DNA of 54,965 bases, taken from assembly GCA_031732875.1 (NCBI GenBank), contig JAVMKL010000006.1, positions 1-54,965 on the forward strand, read 5' to 3'. Shown here one piece after another: positions 1 to 7,978 of the stretch. The position numbers were made by a program, and so were the translations under genes. The notes beneath the pieces were generated by a model. It saw nothing but the letters and a program-made list of their open reading frames with translations. It was not told the DNA's origin and searched no databases. The first letter of the stretch is position 1. Each line of letters opens with the position of its first letter. The stretch is from JAVMKJ01 sp031732875 (GTDB lineage: Bacteria; Pseudomonadota; Gammaproteobacteria; Competibacterales; Competibacteraceae).

Positions 1-950
1 CGGAGGGCAAAGAATGGGTGGCGGACATCGACCTGGCGAGCTTCTTCGACCAAGTCAACCACGACCGCCTGATGCACCTGCTGGGTCAGCGGATCAGCGA
101 CCAGCGGATCATGAAGCTGATCGGGCGCTATCTGCGGGCACCGATGGACGAGGGCGACGGACGGCACATCCGGCGTAGCCGCGGCACGCCGCAAGGCGGA
201 CCGCTGTCGCCGTTGTTGGCCAACCTCTACCTCGACGTGCTGGACCGGGAGCTGGAGCAGCGCGGCTTGTCGTTCGTGCGCTATGCCGACGATATTGCCG
301 TGTTCGTGGCCAGCGAACGGGCCGCCGAGCGGGTGCTGGAGCGCCTGACGCGGTGGCTGCACACGCACCTCGACTTGGAAGTCAACGCCGCCAAGAGCGG
401 CGCACGCCGCACCGAGGAGACCGCGCTGCTGGGCTTTCGCATCCACCCTGGTGGCCAGGTGAGTCCGGCGCCGAAGGCCATCGAGAGGTTCAAGGATCGG
501 GTGCGCGCGCTCTGGGATGCCCGGCAAAGCCTCACCAGCCAACAATTGCGCGAACAGTGGCAACGCTACGTCACCGGATGGTGGAACTACTTCGGCTATG
601 CCAACTGGTGCCGCGAGGTCCACGCCCTCGCGGGATGGATCAGGCGGCACATGCGCAAATGCTTCTGGCTGCGCTGGCACGATCGCCACGGACGGTTCAA
701 CGCGCTGCGGCGCCTCGGCGTGCGCGGACATGCACTCGGGGTGGCCGGCTGTCGGCGCGGTGCCTGGTTCATGGCGCGTCATATCGTCGTCAACCAAGCG
801 CTGAGAACCGCCACACTGAATCGACATGGATTCACTCTACCGTGGGTGCTCGCGGGCTAAAGCCCGCTGGACTCAACCGCCGGATGCGGAAAACCGCATG
901 TCCGGTGGTGTGGGAGGGCTGACGGGCGCAATCCCGTCAGCTCGACCCGA
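1..950 (+). mobile_element. Group II intron, 3' part (5' end outside window)
   Basis: A maturase reading frame is followed after 15 bases by a sequence that folds like intron domain V. It is 34 nt long at 876-909, with a GCCGGATGCGG arm, an AAAA loop and a CCGCATGTCCGGT arm. A domain VI-like hairpin follows, with stem 919-926 pairing 933-940. The order maturase, domain V, domain VI is the normal 3' architecture of a bacterial group II intron. The exact 3' splice point cannot be fixed; it lies at about 946-951. Everything 5' of the maturase core (domains I-III) is outside the window. Confidence 0.8.
3..860 (+). CDS. ltrA: Group II intron reverse transcriptase/maturase, 5'-truncated by window
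   Basis: This is the C-terminal part (about 285 residues) of an intron-encoded reverse transcriptase, open through the left edge of the window. The reverse transcriptase palm is visible: VADIDLASFFD, then RGTPQGGPLSPLLANLYLD, then the catalytic YADDIAVF. A group II maturase (domain X) region follows around YVTGWWNYFGYANW. The protein ends just after this with no HNH endonuclease domain, so it is of the endonuclease-lacking type. It would bind the intron RNA, help splicing and reverse-transcribe the intron into new DNA sites. The stop lies 15 bases before domain V, as expected for an ORF looped out of domain IV. Whether the whole element is intact cannot be judged. Confidence 0.9.
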   Translation, partial: EGKEWVADIDLASFFDQVNHDRLMHLLGQRISDQRIMKLIGRYLRAPMDEGDGRHIRRSRGTPQGGPLSPLLANLYLDVLDRELEQRGLSFVRYADDIAVFVASERAAERVLERLTRWLHTHLDLEVNAAKSGARRTEETALLGFRIHPGGQVSPAPKAIERFKDRVRALWDARQSLTSQQLREQWQRYVTGWWNYFGYANWCREVHALAGWIRRHMRKCFWLRWHDRHGRFNALRRLGVRGHALGVAGCRRGAWFMARHIVVNQALRTATLNRHGFTLPWVLAG

Positions 951-1060
951 TCCCGGATTCGCCGAAATCGGTTTCCGTGGTGGTCGCGGCGTCTCCATCG
1001 CCCCAATCCGCTGGATATATCCCCTCCGCTACATACCGATGGGATCTCCCCCCAAGGCGG

Positions 1061-1092
1061 GTTACGGGTTGGCGCTCTAACGCACCCTACAT
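1061..1092. repeat. Possible short REP-like intergenic repeat
   Basis: The segment around GGGTTACGGGTTGGCGCTCTAACGCACCC is an imperfect palindrome. Its reverse complement (starting GTAGGGTGCGTTAG) resembles a short repeat commonly seen between genes in proteobacteria. The rest of the gap from 950 to 1160 shows no gene. The assignment rests on resemblance only. Confidence 0.3.
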
Positions 1093-1160
1093 TTTGCCTG
1101 TTGCGCGGGCAGCGAATGGGGCAAAATGGCTGGCATGAAGCTTCCTATGCCGAGGGTAAA

Positions 1161-1427
1161 ATGCCGCGAAGACCTGTCTGGCCGGATTGGTGGCACTGGG
1201 AACTCGAACTCACGCCCCACCTGATGAAGCGCATGGAAGATCGTGATTTCAACGAGTTGGATCTCCGTAGGATGCTTGAGTACGCACGCGCCTACCGATC
1301 TGATCTTGTTGAGGGACGATGGGTGATCGAGGCCCGGCATCAAGGTCAACCGTGGGAGATCATCATGGAGCCAGACGAGAGCGAGCGCCTGCTCGTCGTT
1401 ATCACCGCCTACCCTGTATCAAGGTGA
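1161..1427 (+). CDS. DUF4258 domain protein (putative toxin-like partner)
   Basis: A small 88-residue protein whose body reads like the DUF4258 fold: an N-terminal LTPHLMKRMEDRDFNELDL helix, then strands with a basic stretch, and a terminal LLVVITAYPV strand. The start at 1161 is chosen because CGAGGG sits just upstream and the fold begins soon after; an in-frame ATG at 1101 would add an unlikely leader. The stop is five bases before the next start, so the two genes are translated together. DUF4258 proteins are often found in small two-gene modules with a DUF2283 partner and are suspected to be toxins. That role is an inference here. Confidence 0.7.
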   Translation: MPRRPVWPDWWHWELELTPHLMKRMEDRDFNELDLRRMLEYARAYRSDLVEGRWVIEARHQGQPWEIIMEPDESERLLVVITAYPVSR

Positions 1428-1432
1428 GTCCA

Positions 1433-1702
1433 ATGCGAGAACCCTATCTTGAAGTCACCTTCCGGCACGGTCGTCCGTTAGCGGCCTATTTGTACCTGCC
1501 CCGCTCGCCCAATGACAGAAGTCGACGCACGGTCAAGGCCGAAGGCGGCTTGCTCGTCGATTACACCGAATCAGGAAAACCCATCGGCATCGAGATCACG
1601 GCGCCGGCAGCGGTGACGATTGGCAACCTCAACGCTGTTCTCAAGGGCTTGAACGCAGCAACGCTCACAGAAGCGGATATCATGCCGCTCAGGGCCGCAT
1701 AA
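1433..1702 (+). CDS. DUF2283 domain protein
   Basis: An 89-residue protein with the DUF2283 pattern: a strand with a YLYLPRS segment, then GGLLVDYTESGKPIGIEI, close to the family signature in which an acidic strand is followed by G-IVGIEI. It follows the DUF4258 gene after five bases, with the ATG at 1433. The tight pairing suggests a two-component module in which this protein could be the antitoxin-like partner. The partner roles are not demonstrated for this family. No DNA-binding motif is apparent. Confidence 0.7.
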   Translation: MREPYLEVTFRHGRPLAAYLYLPRSPNDRSRRTVKAEGGLLVDYTESGKPIGIEITAPAAVTIGNLNAVLKGLNAATLTEADIMPLRAA

Positions 1703-1876
1703 CTCCGCAGCACATAGCGCGTAGGGCGGATTATCCAGGTAGGTCGGGTTTACAGGACGTACCCCACATGCTCTCTCCCATTCATCCCCTGAACCGGTCC
1801 GGCGATGCCGCTATGATCCTGTGGTACACTGCACGACAACGCCCAATCAAAGCGGTCTCGATGAGAGGATAATCCC

Positions 1877-2113
1877 ATGCAAACCCTTCATGCTGTTTAT
1901 GAAAATGGAATTTTTCGTCCCATCGAACCGGTCAATCTGCCGGATGCCTGCGAAGTGGAGATTCAGGTTGAATCCCGGCGGACAACCCAACAACGGCCAA
2001 CACTGGCCCGTTTGGCCGAAATTGGGCGTCGCTTCCCCACAAATCCGGAACTTCCTGAAGATTTAGCGGCGCAACACGACCACTATCTTTATGGCCTCCC
2101 CAAACAATCATGA
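1877..2113 (+). CDS. AF2212-like (DUF104) antitoxin
   Basis: A 78-residue protein beginning MQTLHAVYENGIFRPIEPVNLP, the hallmark opening of the AF2212/DUF104 antitoxin family. In this family a small beta barrel precedes a toxin-binding tail. A purine-rich AGAGGATAA precedes the ATG at proper spacing. The last codons overlap the next start (ATGA at 2110-2113), so toxin and antitoxin are translationally coupled in the usual antitoxin-first order. By family knowledge it would neutralise the PIN-domain RNase encoded next and repress the operon. The tail is rich in Q, R and T residues and probably wraps the toxin. Confidence 0.82.
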   Translation: MQTLHAVYENGIFRPIEPVNLPDACEVEIQVESRRTTQQRPTLARLAEIGRRFPTNPELPEDLAAQHDHYLYGLPKQS

Positions 2114-2517
2114 TCTTCGTCGACACCAGCTTCCTGTTAGCGGTTTTGAATCCACGCGATGCGCTGCATTCACGCGCTCAGGCTTGGGCAGAGGTGATCA
2201 CGGAACCGTTGCTGGTCACGGAATATGTGATCTGGGAGTTGGTCAACGCTTTATCCATGCCGGCTGATCGTGCAAAGGTTCACGCAGCGATTCAGGAAAT
2301 CCAGACCGCGCCCGAATGGGAGTGGGTACCCGCATCTCCCGAGCTATTCTCGGCAGGCATGCAATTACACGGCGAACGCCCTGACAAGGCATGGTCCTTG
2401 ACCGACTGCATTTCATTCCTGACGATGCAGCAACGTCATATTCACCGTGCGCTCACTTACGATCATCACTTTGAGCAGGCAGGCTATGCAGCCCTGCTGA
2501 GGCGTGATCCAGGTTGA
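2110..2517 (+). CDS. vapC: VapC-type PIN-domain ribonuclease toxin
   Basis: A 135-residue PIN-domain protein. The four acidic residues of the Mg-dependent RNase site are visible: D5 in IFVDTSFLL, E43 in YVIWELVNAL, D99 in WSLTDCISF and D118 in ALTYDHHF. The length and order are those of VapC toxins, which cleave tRNA or rRNA when freed from the antitoxin. It overlaps its antitoxin gene by four bases. The module stands between the intron and the insertion sequence, in keeping with a mobile accessory patch. All catalytic positions are intact, so it could be active. Confidence 0.88.
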   Translation: MIFVDTSFLLAVLNPRDALHSRAQAWAEVITEPLLVTEYVIWELVNALSMPADRAKVHAAIQEIQTAPEWEWVPASPELFSAGMQLHGERPDKAWSLTDCISFLTMQQRHIHRALTYDHHFEQAGYAALLRRDPG

Positions 2518-2664
2518 TCGCCTTACCACCTATCAGTCTGTCCCAAACCATGGGTTCAGAACATTTCAGCAGATTTCCTGCAACGGTAAATCAAACACTT
2601 AATACCGCCTGCTGACGAGCGAACCCAGCGATTTTCAAAACTGATGGGTGATGAGGGTTGATCG

Positions 2665-4097
2665 CCAGCAATTCTCATTTTGGCGATTTCACCCGGTTTC
2701 GGGTTGTAGGGGAGCCGGCTCGAAGCTTTGCAGCATGAACGTCATCAAGGCTTCCCAGCTTTCGAAACACAGGTAACTGGTCAAGGTGCGAATGTCACCG
2801 AACAAGCGTTGTCGGGAGGGCAGTTTCCGGCGAAGCAGTGGGTATGGGTCGTCCATCCACTCCAGCACGGTATGGACCAGAAAGGCCAGGATGATGAGGC
2901 TGGCCAACACCGCTGACAAATACTGCTGGCCGTGGCCGTAGTTGTGCTCGAAGTGGTAACCCTTGGTTTTCAAGGTGTTGTTGTTTTCATTTTCGATCTT
3001 CCACCGGCCGCGCCCGGCCGCGACGATCTCCAGCACCTTGCGGTCATCGAGTGCAAGGTTGGTCACAAAAGGGTTGTGATAGAGCATGTGACCGCTTTCA
3101 TCGGTGGTGGTGAGTTCACACCAATCGACCAACAGGGCATCATCCCCATCGCGCAGGGGAATCGCTCGCGCGTCGCGATAGGTGTCGATCTCGCGCCGCT
3201 GACCGGTCCAGCGGCGCCGGACCACGGTGCGCACGGCCCCGCTCCGGTCCAGAAAATCCACCCATTCGGACCCGATGGGATGGGACGCCGGCTTGCAGAC
3301 CAGGATGAAGTCAAATCCCCGGTTCACCGCGTCGCGGCAGAACGGTTCGTGGCAGTACAGATCGTCGCCCAGGAGGGTGACGCCCAAAGGACTATAGTCG
3401 CCCCCGCAGTCGGCCAACCAGCGCTGGGCCGCGTTGAGTTCGCAATCTTGCTTCTCCGCGCCGTCCTGCGGTCGAACGAATTCCGGCGCCAGCGGAATGA
3501 CTTTGTCCAACCCCGGCTTCACCAGCACCGGGGTCAGGGCCATATGGCTATACGTCACCGAGCCGTTGGCGTGCTGCCGGATCGAGCACTGCGGGCAATG
3601 AATCGCGGACGAGGAAAAATACTGCACCCCATCGAAGGCCAGCAGCAGGGTCTGGTTCACCGAACGGTAACTCTCCACTACGCCCGCCTGGTGCAATGCC
3701 TGGAACAGAAAGGAAAACAACGGCTTAACCTGCCCAGGCTCGGTGGCGTCCAGCAAGTGGCGAATCTGATTGTCCGACGGGATTTGATGGACCCCAAACA
3801 GGGTCTGAGCGTTATTTTTACCCAACCGCTGGTCCAGGCTGCGCTGGTATTCCAAAAATGACGGACTTTGCATGAAGAATACCGAGAAAGCACTCAACCC
3901 GGCGTCCACCAGCGTGTAACGGGTGTTCTTCCCCCGGCGCGGATCGGTAAACTGCTCGAAGGTCCGGCGGATTTGTTTCGTAATGTCGTCCAGCGTCAGG
4001 ACGGCGCGACCAAACGGTACGCTCATCAAGGTGCTTCCAGTCAAGGGGGGCGGCTACTCTAACTCTAGCGAGTCATCGCCAAAATGAGAATTGCTGG
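2665..4097 (-). mobile_element. Insertion sequence (ISNCY-like), complete, about 1.43 kb
   Basis: Terminal inverted repeats are perfect over 23 bp: CCAGCAATTCTCATTTTGG... at 2665-2687 and its reverse complement at 4075-4097. The flanks repeat TTGATCG at 2658-2664 and 4098-4104. The direct repeat can be read as up to 10 bp (GGTTGATCGC) depending on where the ends are set. One transposase gene fills the element. The intact ends and target duplication point to a recent insertion. Confidence 0.88.
2689..4026 (-). CDS. Transposase of ISNCY-like insertion sequence
   Basis: A transposase of about 445 residues. Recognisable blocks are LLAFDGVQYFSSSAIHCPQC near the middle, followed by QDCELNAAQRWL, TLLGDDLYCHEPFC (a DDE aspartate region) and GRWKIENENNNTLKTKGYH, the usual glutamate block near the C-terminus. 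This set matches the DDE transposases grouped as ISNCY. The ATG at 4026 is preferred because GGAAG precedes it; a TTG at 4044 is the in-frame alternative. The frame is uninterrupted and the gene sits inside matching inverted repeats, so it looks functional. Confidence 0.85.
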   Translation of the reverse strand: MSVPFGRAVLTLDDITKQIRRTFEQFTDPRRGKNTRYTLVDAGLSAFSVFFMQSPSFLEYQRSLDQRLGKNNAQTLFGVHQIPSDNQIRHLLDATEPGQVKPLFSFLFQALHQAGVVESYRSVNQTLLLAFDGVQYFSSSAIHCPQCSIRQHANGSVTYSHMALTPVLVKPGLDKVIPLAPEFVRPQDGAEKQDCELNAAQRWLADCGGDYSPLGVTLLGDDLYCHEPFCRDAVNRGFDFILVCKPASHPIGSEWVDFLDRSGAVRTVVRRRWTGQRREIDTYRDARAIPLRDGDDALLVDWCELTTTDESGHMLYHNPFVTNLALDDRKVLEIVAAGRGRWKIENENNNTLKTKGYHFEHNYGHGQQYLSAVLASLIILAFLVHTVLEWMDDPYPLLRRKLPSRQRLFGDIRTLTSYLCFESWEALMTFMLQSFEPAPLQPETG

Positions 4098-4154
4098 TTG
4101 ATCGCTCCATCGCGTACCCCGGTACGGCGGATTTGGTATAATAAGGGAACCGCC

Positions 4155-4417
4155 GTGACCGACGATGTTGAAAATCTCATTCTCGAACACCTGCGGGCGA
4201 TCCGCTCGGATATCGGTGGCATCAAGGACGACGTACGCGAGATCAGGCAGCGACTCACCAGCTTGGAAGCGACCGTTGCGGGTCTTCGGCGCGATAGCGC
4301 CAAAACGCCAACCTGTATGGCGACGTGATCGACCAATACGCGTGATACGACCGTCTTGTGGAGCGTGTGGAGCGAATCGAGCATCGCTTGGATTTGGCTG
4401 AAGTTGAACCGTCGTAA
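4155..4417 (+). pseudogene. Small coiled-coil protein, frameshifted remnant
   Basis: From the GTG at 4155 the frame reads a coiled-coil opening (VENLILEHLRAIRSDI, then KDDVREIRQRLTSLEATVA) with clear heptads. The frame then breaks near 4305. The continuation lies in another frame (LYGDVIDQYA, a TGA stop at about 4347, then YDRLVERVERIEHRLDLAE) up to a TAA at 4415. Reading across both lesions restores a single heptad-rich protein of about 87 residues. This is a broken gene of a small coiled-coil family common near toxin-antitoxin and other accessory genes. Its function is unknown. The insertion sequence lies 57 bases upstream and may have removed its promoter. Confidence 0.65.
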
Positions 4418-4489
4418 AGCGGTAGCCGGGGGTGGGGGGTGTGAAGGGTTACTTGTCAACCATCGCCCGGAGGTGGACACTACTCAAGG

Positions 4490-4836
4490 GAACCGGCTGG
4501 ACGGTCGCCGTATCGCATTGCGATATGGAGGAAAGTCCGGGCTCCACAGGACAGAGCGCCAGGTAACGCCTGGGCGGCGCAAGCCGACGGAAAGTGCCAC
4601 AGAAAACATACCGCCCACGTTCGCGAGAACCGGCAAGGGTGAAAAGGTGCGGTAAGAGCGCACCGCGTCGCTGGCAACAGGGACGGCAGGGCAAACCCCG
4701 CTCGGAGCAAGACCAAATAGGGGGGCGCTACGTGTGGTCCGCACGGCCCCCGGGTAGGTCGCTACAGGCGTCTGGCGACAGACGTCGCAGATGAATGACC
4801 GTCCTCGACAGAACCCGGCTTACAGGCCGGTTCCCG
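4490..4836 (+). ncRNA. rnpB: RNase P RNA, bacterial type A
   Basis: The conserved core is unmistakable: GAGGAAAGTCCGGGCTCC at 4530-4547, GCCAGGTAACGCCTGGGCGG, GGTGCGGTAAGAGCGCACCG, GGAGCAAGACCAAATAGGG, the GGGTAGGTCGCT block and the 3' ACAGAACCCGGCTTA. The ends are set by helix P1, in which GAACCGGC at 4490-4497 pairs with GCCGGTTC at 4826-4833. It is the catalytic RNA that removes 5' leaders from tRNA precursors together with the RnpA protein. The type A layout fits a gammaproteobacterium. It is convergent with gatB. Confidence 0.97.
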
Positions 4837-4850
4837 CTTTTCTCCGACGA

Positions 4851-4914
4851 TCGCCCGGGTCGAGAGCCTGGGTGAAACGGCGCGGATCCCTGGCTCCGCG
4901 CCGCTCCCGGGCGA
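4851..4914. terminator. Nested GC-rich hairpin between rnpB and gatB
   Basis: Two nested perfect inverted repeats. The outer stem TCGCCCGGG (4851-4859) pairs with CCCGGGCGA (4906-4914). The inner stem CGGCGCGGA (4878-4886) pairs with TCCGCGCCG (4895-4903). It begins four bases past the gatB stop and 15 bases past the rnpB end, so it probably ends transcription from both sides. No long U-run follows on either strand, which lowers confidence in a simple intrinsic mechanism. Confidence 0.5.
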
Positions 4915-4918
4915 CAGT

Positions 4919-6358
4919 CTATCCCTTCAGTTTCTGGGTCAGCAGATCGTTCACCTGCTGGGGGTTGGCCTTGCCTTTGGACAGCTTCATCACCTGACCG
5001 ACGAAGAAGCCGAACAGCTTGTCCTTGCCGGCGCGATATTGCGCCAGTTGCTCGGGATTGGCCGCGATCACGTCGTCGATCACTTGTTCGATCGCCGAGC
5101 TGTCGGTGATCTGCCTGAGGCCGCGCCGCTCGATGATGGCGTCGGCGTCGCCTTCGCCGGCCCACAGCGCCTCGAAGACTTCCTTGGCGATCTTGCCGGA
5201 GATGGTCCGGTCCTGAATCCGCCGCAGCAGTCCCGCCAGTCGGACGGGATCCACCGGACTTTGCGCGATATCCCGATTCTCCTTGTTCAGGAACGCCGAC
5301 AAATCGCCCATCACCCAGTTGGCGCACAGCTTCGGTTCGCCACCCAGCGCGGCGACCGTCGCTTCGTAGTAGTCGCCCAGTTCGCGGCTGGTGGTCAACA
5401 CCCCGGCGTCGTAGCCGGACAGGCCGTACCGTTCCACGAACCGCTGTTTCTTGGCGTCCGGTAGTTCCGGCAGACCGGCGCGGGCGGTGGCGACGAACGC
5501 CTCGTCCAGTACCAGCGGCAGCAGGTCGGGATCGGGGAAGTAGCGGTAGTCGTTGGCTTCCTCCTTGCCGCGCATCGAGCGGGTTTCGCCCTTGTCCGGA
5601 TCGTATAACCGGGTTTCCTGTACCACCTTGCCGCCGGATTCGATCAGGTCGATCTGCCGTTCGATCTCGAACTCGATGGCGCGCTCGACGAAGCGGAAGG
5701 AATTGAGGTTCTTGATCTCGGCCCGAGTGCCGAACTTCGGGTCGCCCACGCGCCGCACCGATACGTTGGCGTCGCAACGGAACGAACCTTCCTGCATGTT
5801 GCCGTCGCAGATGCCGAGATAGACCACCATCTGATGCAGCTTCTTCATGTAGGCCACCGCTTCCTTCGCCGAACGTAGGTCCGGTTCGGAGACGATTTCC
5901 AGCAACGGCGTGCCGGCGCGATTGAGATCGATGCCGGACAGGCCGTGGAAATCCTCGTGCAGCGATTTACCGGCATCTTCCTCCAGATGGGCGCGGGTGA
6001 TGCCGATCACCTTGCTGGAACCGTCCTCTAGGTCGATGGTCAACCGGCCCTTCCGGACCACGGGCAACTCGTACTGGCTGATCTGGTAGCCCTTGGGGAG
6101 ATCGGGATAGAAGTAGTTCTTGCGCGCGAATACCGAGCGGTGGGCCACCTCGGCGCCGATGGCCAGCCCGAACATCACGGCCATGCGCACCGCGTCGCGG
6201 TTCAGCACCGGCAATACCCCCGGCATCCCTAGGTCGATGGCGCAGGCCTGGGTGTTGGGCGCGGCGCCGTAGGCCGTCGCGGCGCCGGAGAAAATTTTGC
6301 TCTTGGTGGCGAGCTGGGCGTGGATTTCCAGCCCGATTACCGTTTCCCATTCCATCAT
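4919..6358 (-). CDS. gatB: Aspartyl/glutamyl-tRNA amidotransferase subunit B
   Basis: A 479-residue GatB, the kinase/tRNA-binding subunit of the GatCAB complex that converts Glu-tRNA(Gln) and Asp-tRNA(Asn) to the amidated forms. It opens with WETVIGLEIHAQLATKSKIF and carries the family block NRAGTPLLEIVSEPDL. The C-terminal YqeY-like tail around LFGFFVGQVMKLSKGKANP binds tRNA. Two consecutive ATG codons start the gene; the first is used here. It is the last gene of a gatC-gatA-gatB set on the minus strand, separated from gatA by a REP-like palindrome. The length is normal. Confidence 0.97.
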   Translation of the reverse strand: MMEWETVIGLEIHAQLATKSKIFSGAATAYGAAPNTQACAIDLGMPGVLPVLNRDAVRMAVMFGLAIGAEVAHRSVFARKNYFYPDLPKGYQISQYELPVVRKGRLTIDLEDGSSKVIGITRAHLEEDAGKSLHEDFHGLSGIDLNRAGTPLLEIVSEPDLRSAKEAVAYMKKLHQMVVYLGICDGNMQEGSFRCDANVSVRRVGDPKFGTRAEIKNLNSFRFVERAIEFEIERQIDLIESGGKVVQETRLYDPDKGETRSMRGKEEANDYRYFPDPDLLPLVLDEAFVATARAGLPELPDAKKQRFVERYGLSGYDAGVLTTSRELGDYYEATVAALGGEPKLCANWVMGDLSAFLNKENRDIAQSPVDPVRLAGLLRRIQDRTISGKIAKEVFEALWAGEGDADAIIERRGLRQITDSSAIEQVIDDVIAANPEQLAQYRAGKDKLFGFFVGQVMKLSKGKANPQQVNDLLTQKLKG

Positions 6359-6391
6359 GTCGCACTACCCTGAATTTTTGAAAGCGAAGCG

Positions 6392-6427
6392 CCCTCACCC
6401 CCGACCCCTTTCCCGAAGGGCGAGGGG
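6392..6427. repeat. REP-like GC-rich palindrome, copy 1 (gatA-gatB gap)
   Basis: CCCTCACCCCCGACCCC followed by CCCGAAGGGCGAGGGG forms a short hairpin. It belongs to the same sequence family as the copies at 7926, 32885, 47164 and 53068: a CCCTCACCCC-type lead and a CCCTC...GAGGG stem. It fills most of the gap between gatA and gatB. Confidence 0.6.
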
Positions 6428-6436
6428 AGCAGCCTG

Positions 6437-7891
6437 TCAGACAAACGCGGCGGGGGCGCGCTGGTGCCAGTCGGTGACCTGCTGGTAGCGGTGCGCCACG
6501 TTCAATAGCCGGTCCTCGGCGAAGTAGTTGCCGATCAACTGCAAACCCACCGGCCGTTGACCGACGAAACCCACCGGCAGCGACAGGCCCGGCAGGCCGG
6601 CCAGGTTCACCGCGATGGTGTAGATGTCCGACAGATACATGGTGATCGGGTCGTCCACCTTCTCGCCGAGATTGAAGGCTACGGTCGGCGAAGTCGGTCC
6701 TGCGATCGCGTCGACCCGTTCGAAGGCCCGCCGGAAGTCGTCGCTGATCGAGCGGCGGATCTGCTGCGCCTTCAGGTAATAGGCATCGTAGTAGCCGGCC
6801 GACAGCGCGAAAGTGCCGACCAGAATGCGGCGTTTGACTTCGGCGCCGAAACCTTCGCCGCGCGAGCGGGTGTAGAGGTCCAGCAGGTCCTTCGGATTTT
6901 CGCAGCGGTGACCGTAGCGCACTCCGTCGAAGCGGGCCAGATTGGAGGAGCACTCCGCCGGAGCGACCACGTAATAGGCGGGAATCGCCAGCCGGCTGTT
7001 GGGCAAACTGATGTCGATCGTTTCCGCCCCCAGCTTCCGGTATTCGGCAATGGCGTCCTCCACCACCCGGGCGACTGCGCCGTCCAGCCCCTCGTCGAAA
7101 TACTCCTTGGGCAGACCGATCTTCAATCCGTCGAGCGGCCGGTCGAGCAGGGCGGCATAATCGGGCACCGGCCGGTCGACGCTGGTGGAATCGCGCGGAT
7201 CGAAGCCGGCCATCGCTCCCAGCAGCAGCGCGCAGTCCTCGGCGGTACGGGCCATCGGCCCGCCCTGATCGAGGCTGGACGCGTAGGCGATCATGCCCCA
7301 GCGCGACACCCGGCCGTAGGTCGGTTTGATGCCGGTGATGCCGCACAACGCGGCCGGCTGGCGGATCGAACCGCCGGTATCGGTCCCGGTGGCGCCAGGC
7401 GCCAGGCGCGCGGCCACGGCGGCGGCCGAACCGCCCGAGGAACCGCCGGGAACCGCTTCCAAATCCCAGGGATTGCGCACCGGACCGTAGAAACTGGTTT
7501 CGTTGGACGAACCCATGGCGAACTCGTCCATGTTGGTTTTGCCTAGCGTCACCGCGCCGGCTGCCGCCAGCCGCTCGACCACCGTCGCGTCGTAGGGGGC
7601 GATGAAGCGGTCCAGTATCCGCGAACCGCAGGAGGTACGCAGGCCATTGGTGCAGAAAATATCCTTGTGGGCGATGGGAACCCCGGTCAGCGGTCCCGCC
7701 GCGCCCTGGCGGCGATGCTGGTCGGCGGCGCGGGCTTGGGCTCTCGCTCGGGTGGCGGCGACGGTGATAAAGGCGTTCAACGACGGATTGAAGCGTTCGA
7801 TACGGTCCAGGAACGCGTCGGTCAGTTCTTCGCTGCTGAATTCGCCGGCGGCGAGACCGGCGCTGAGCTGTGAAATGGTTTTCTCGTGCAT
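6437..7891 (-). CDS. gatA: Aspartyl/glutamyl-tRNA amidotransferase subunit A
   Basis: A 484-residue amidase-signature protein that releases ammonia from glutamine for GatB. The Ser-cisSer-Lys triad is K76 (AHKDIF), S151 (PGGSSGGS) and S175 (TDTGGSIRQPA). The spacings of 75 and 24 residues equal those of well-studied GatA enzymes. The signature GGSSGGSAAAVAARLAPGAT and the following GIKPTYGRVSRWG are intact. It lies between gatC and gatB on the minus strand, with REP-like repeats in both gaps, so the three genes are probably one transcript interrupted by hairpins. Confidence 0.97.
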   Translation of the reverse strand: MHEKTISQLSAGLAAGEFSSEELTDAFLDRIERFNPSLNAFITVAATRARAQARAADQHRRQGAAGPLTGVPIAHKDIFCTNGLRTSCGSRILDRFIAPYDATVVERLAAAGAVTLGKTNMDEFAMGSSNETSFYGPVRNPWDLEAVPGGSSGGSAAAVAARLAPGATGTDTGGSIRQPAALCGITGIKPTYGRVSRWGMIAYASSLDQGGPMARTAEDCALLLGAMAGFDPRDSTSVDRPVPDYAALLDRPLDGLKIGLPKEYFDEGLDGAVARVVEDAIAEYRKLGAETIDISLPNSRLAIPAYYVVAPAECSSNLARFDGVRYGHRCENPKDLLDLYTRSRGEGFGAEVKRRILVGTFALSAGYYDAYYLKAQQIRRSISDDFRRAFERVDAIAGPTSPTVAFNLGEKVDDPITMYLSDIYTIAVNLAGLPGLSLPVGFVGQRPVGLQLIGNYFAEDRLLNVAHRYQQVTDWHQRAPAAFV

Positions 7892-7925
7892 GGCGGTGGA
7901 ATCAGGACTGTTCGTTCAATATTCG

Positions 7926-7969
7926 CTCCCCTCTCCCTCTTGTGGGAAGGGGGATGGGGGTGAGGGGAT
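7926..7969. repeat. REP-like GC-rich palindrome, copy 2 (gatC-gatA gap)
   Basis: CTCCCCTCTCCCTCTTGTGGG and its continuation AAGGGGGATGGGGGTGAGGGG form a hairpin of the same family as copy 1, in the opposite orientation. It occupies the gap between gatC and gatA. Confidence 0.6.
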
Positions 7970-7978
7970 CGAAGCGCT

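Noticed and set aside
4728..5777. A 349-codon frame overlapping gatB and rnpB
   Set aside because: It is arginine-rich out-of-frame translation of gatB continuing into the RNase P RNA gene.
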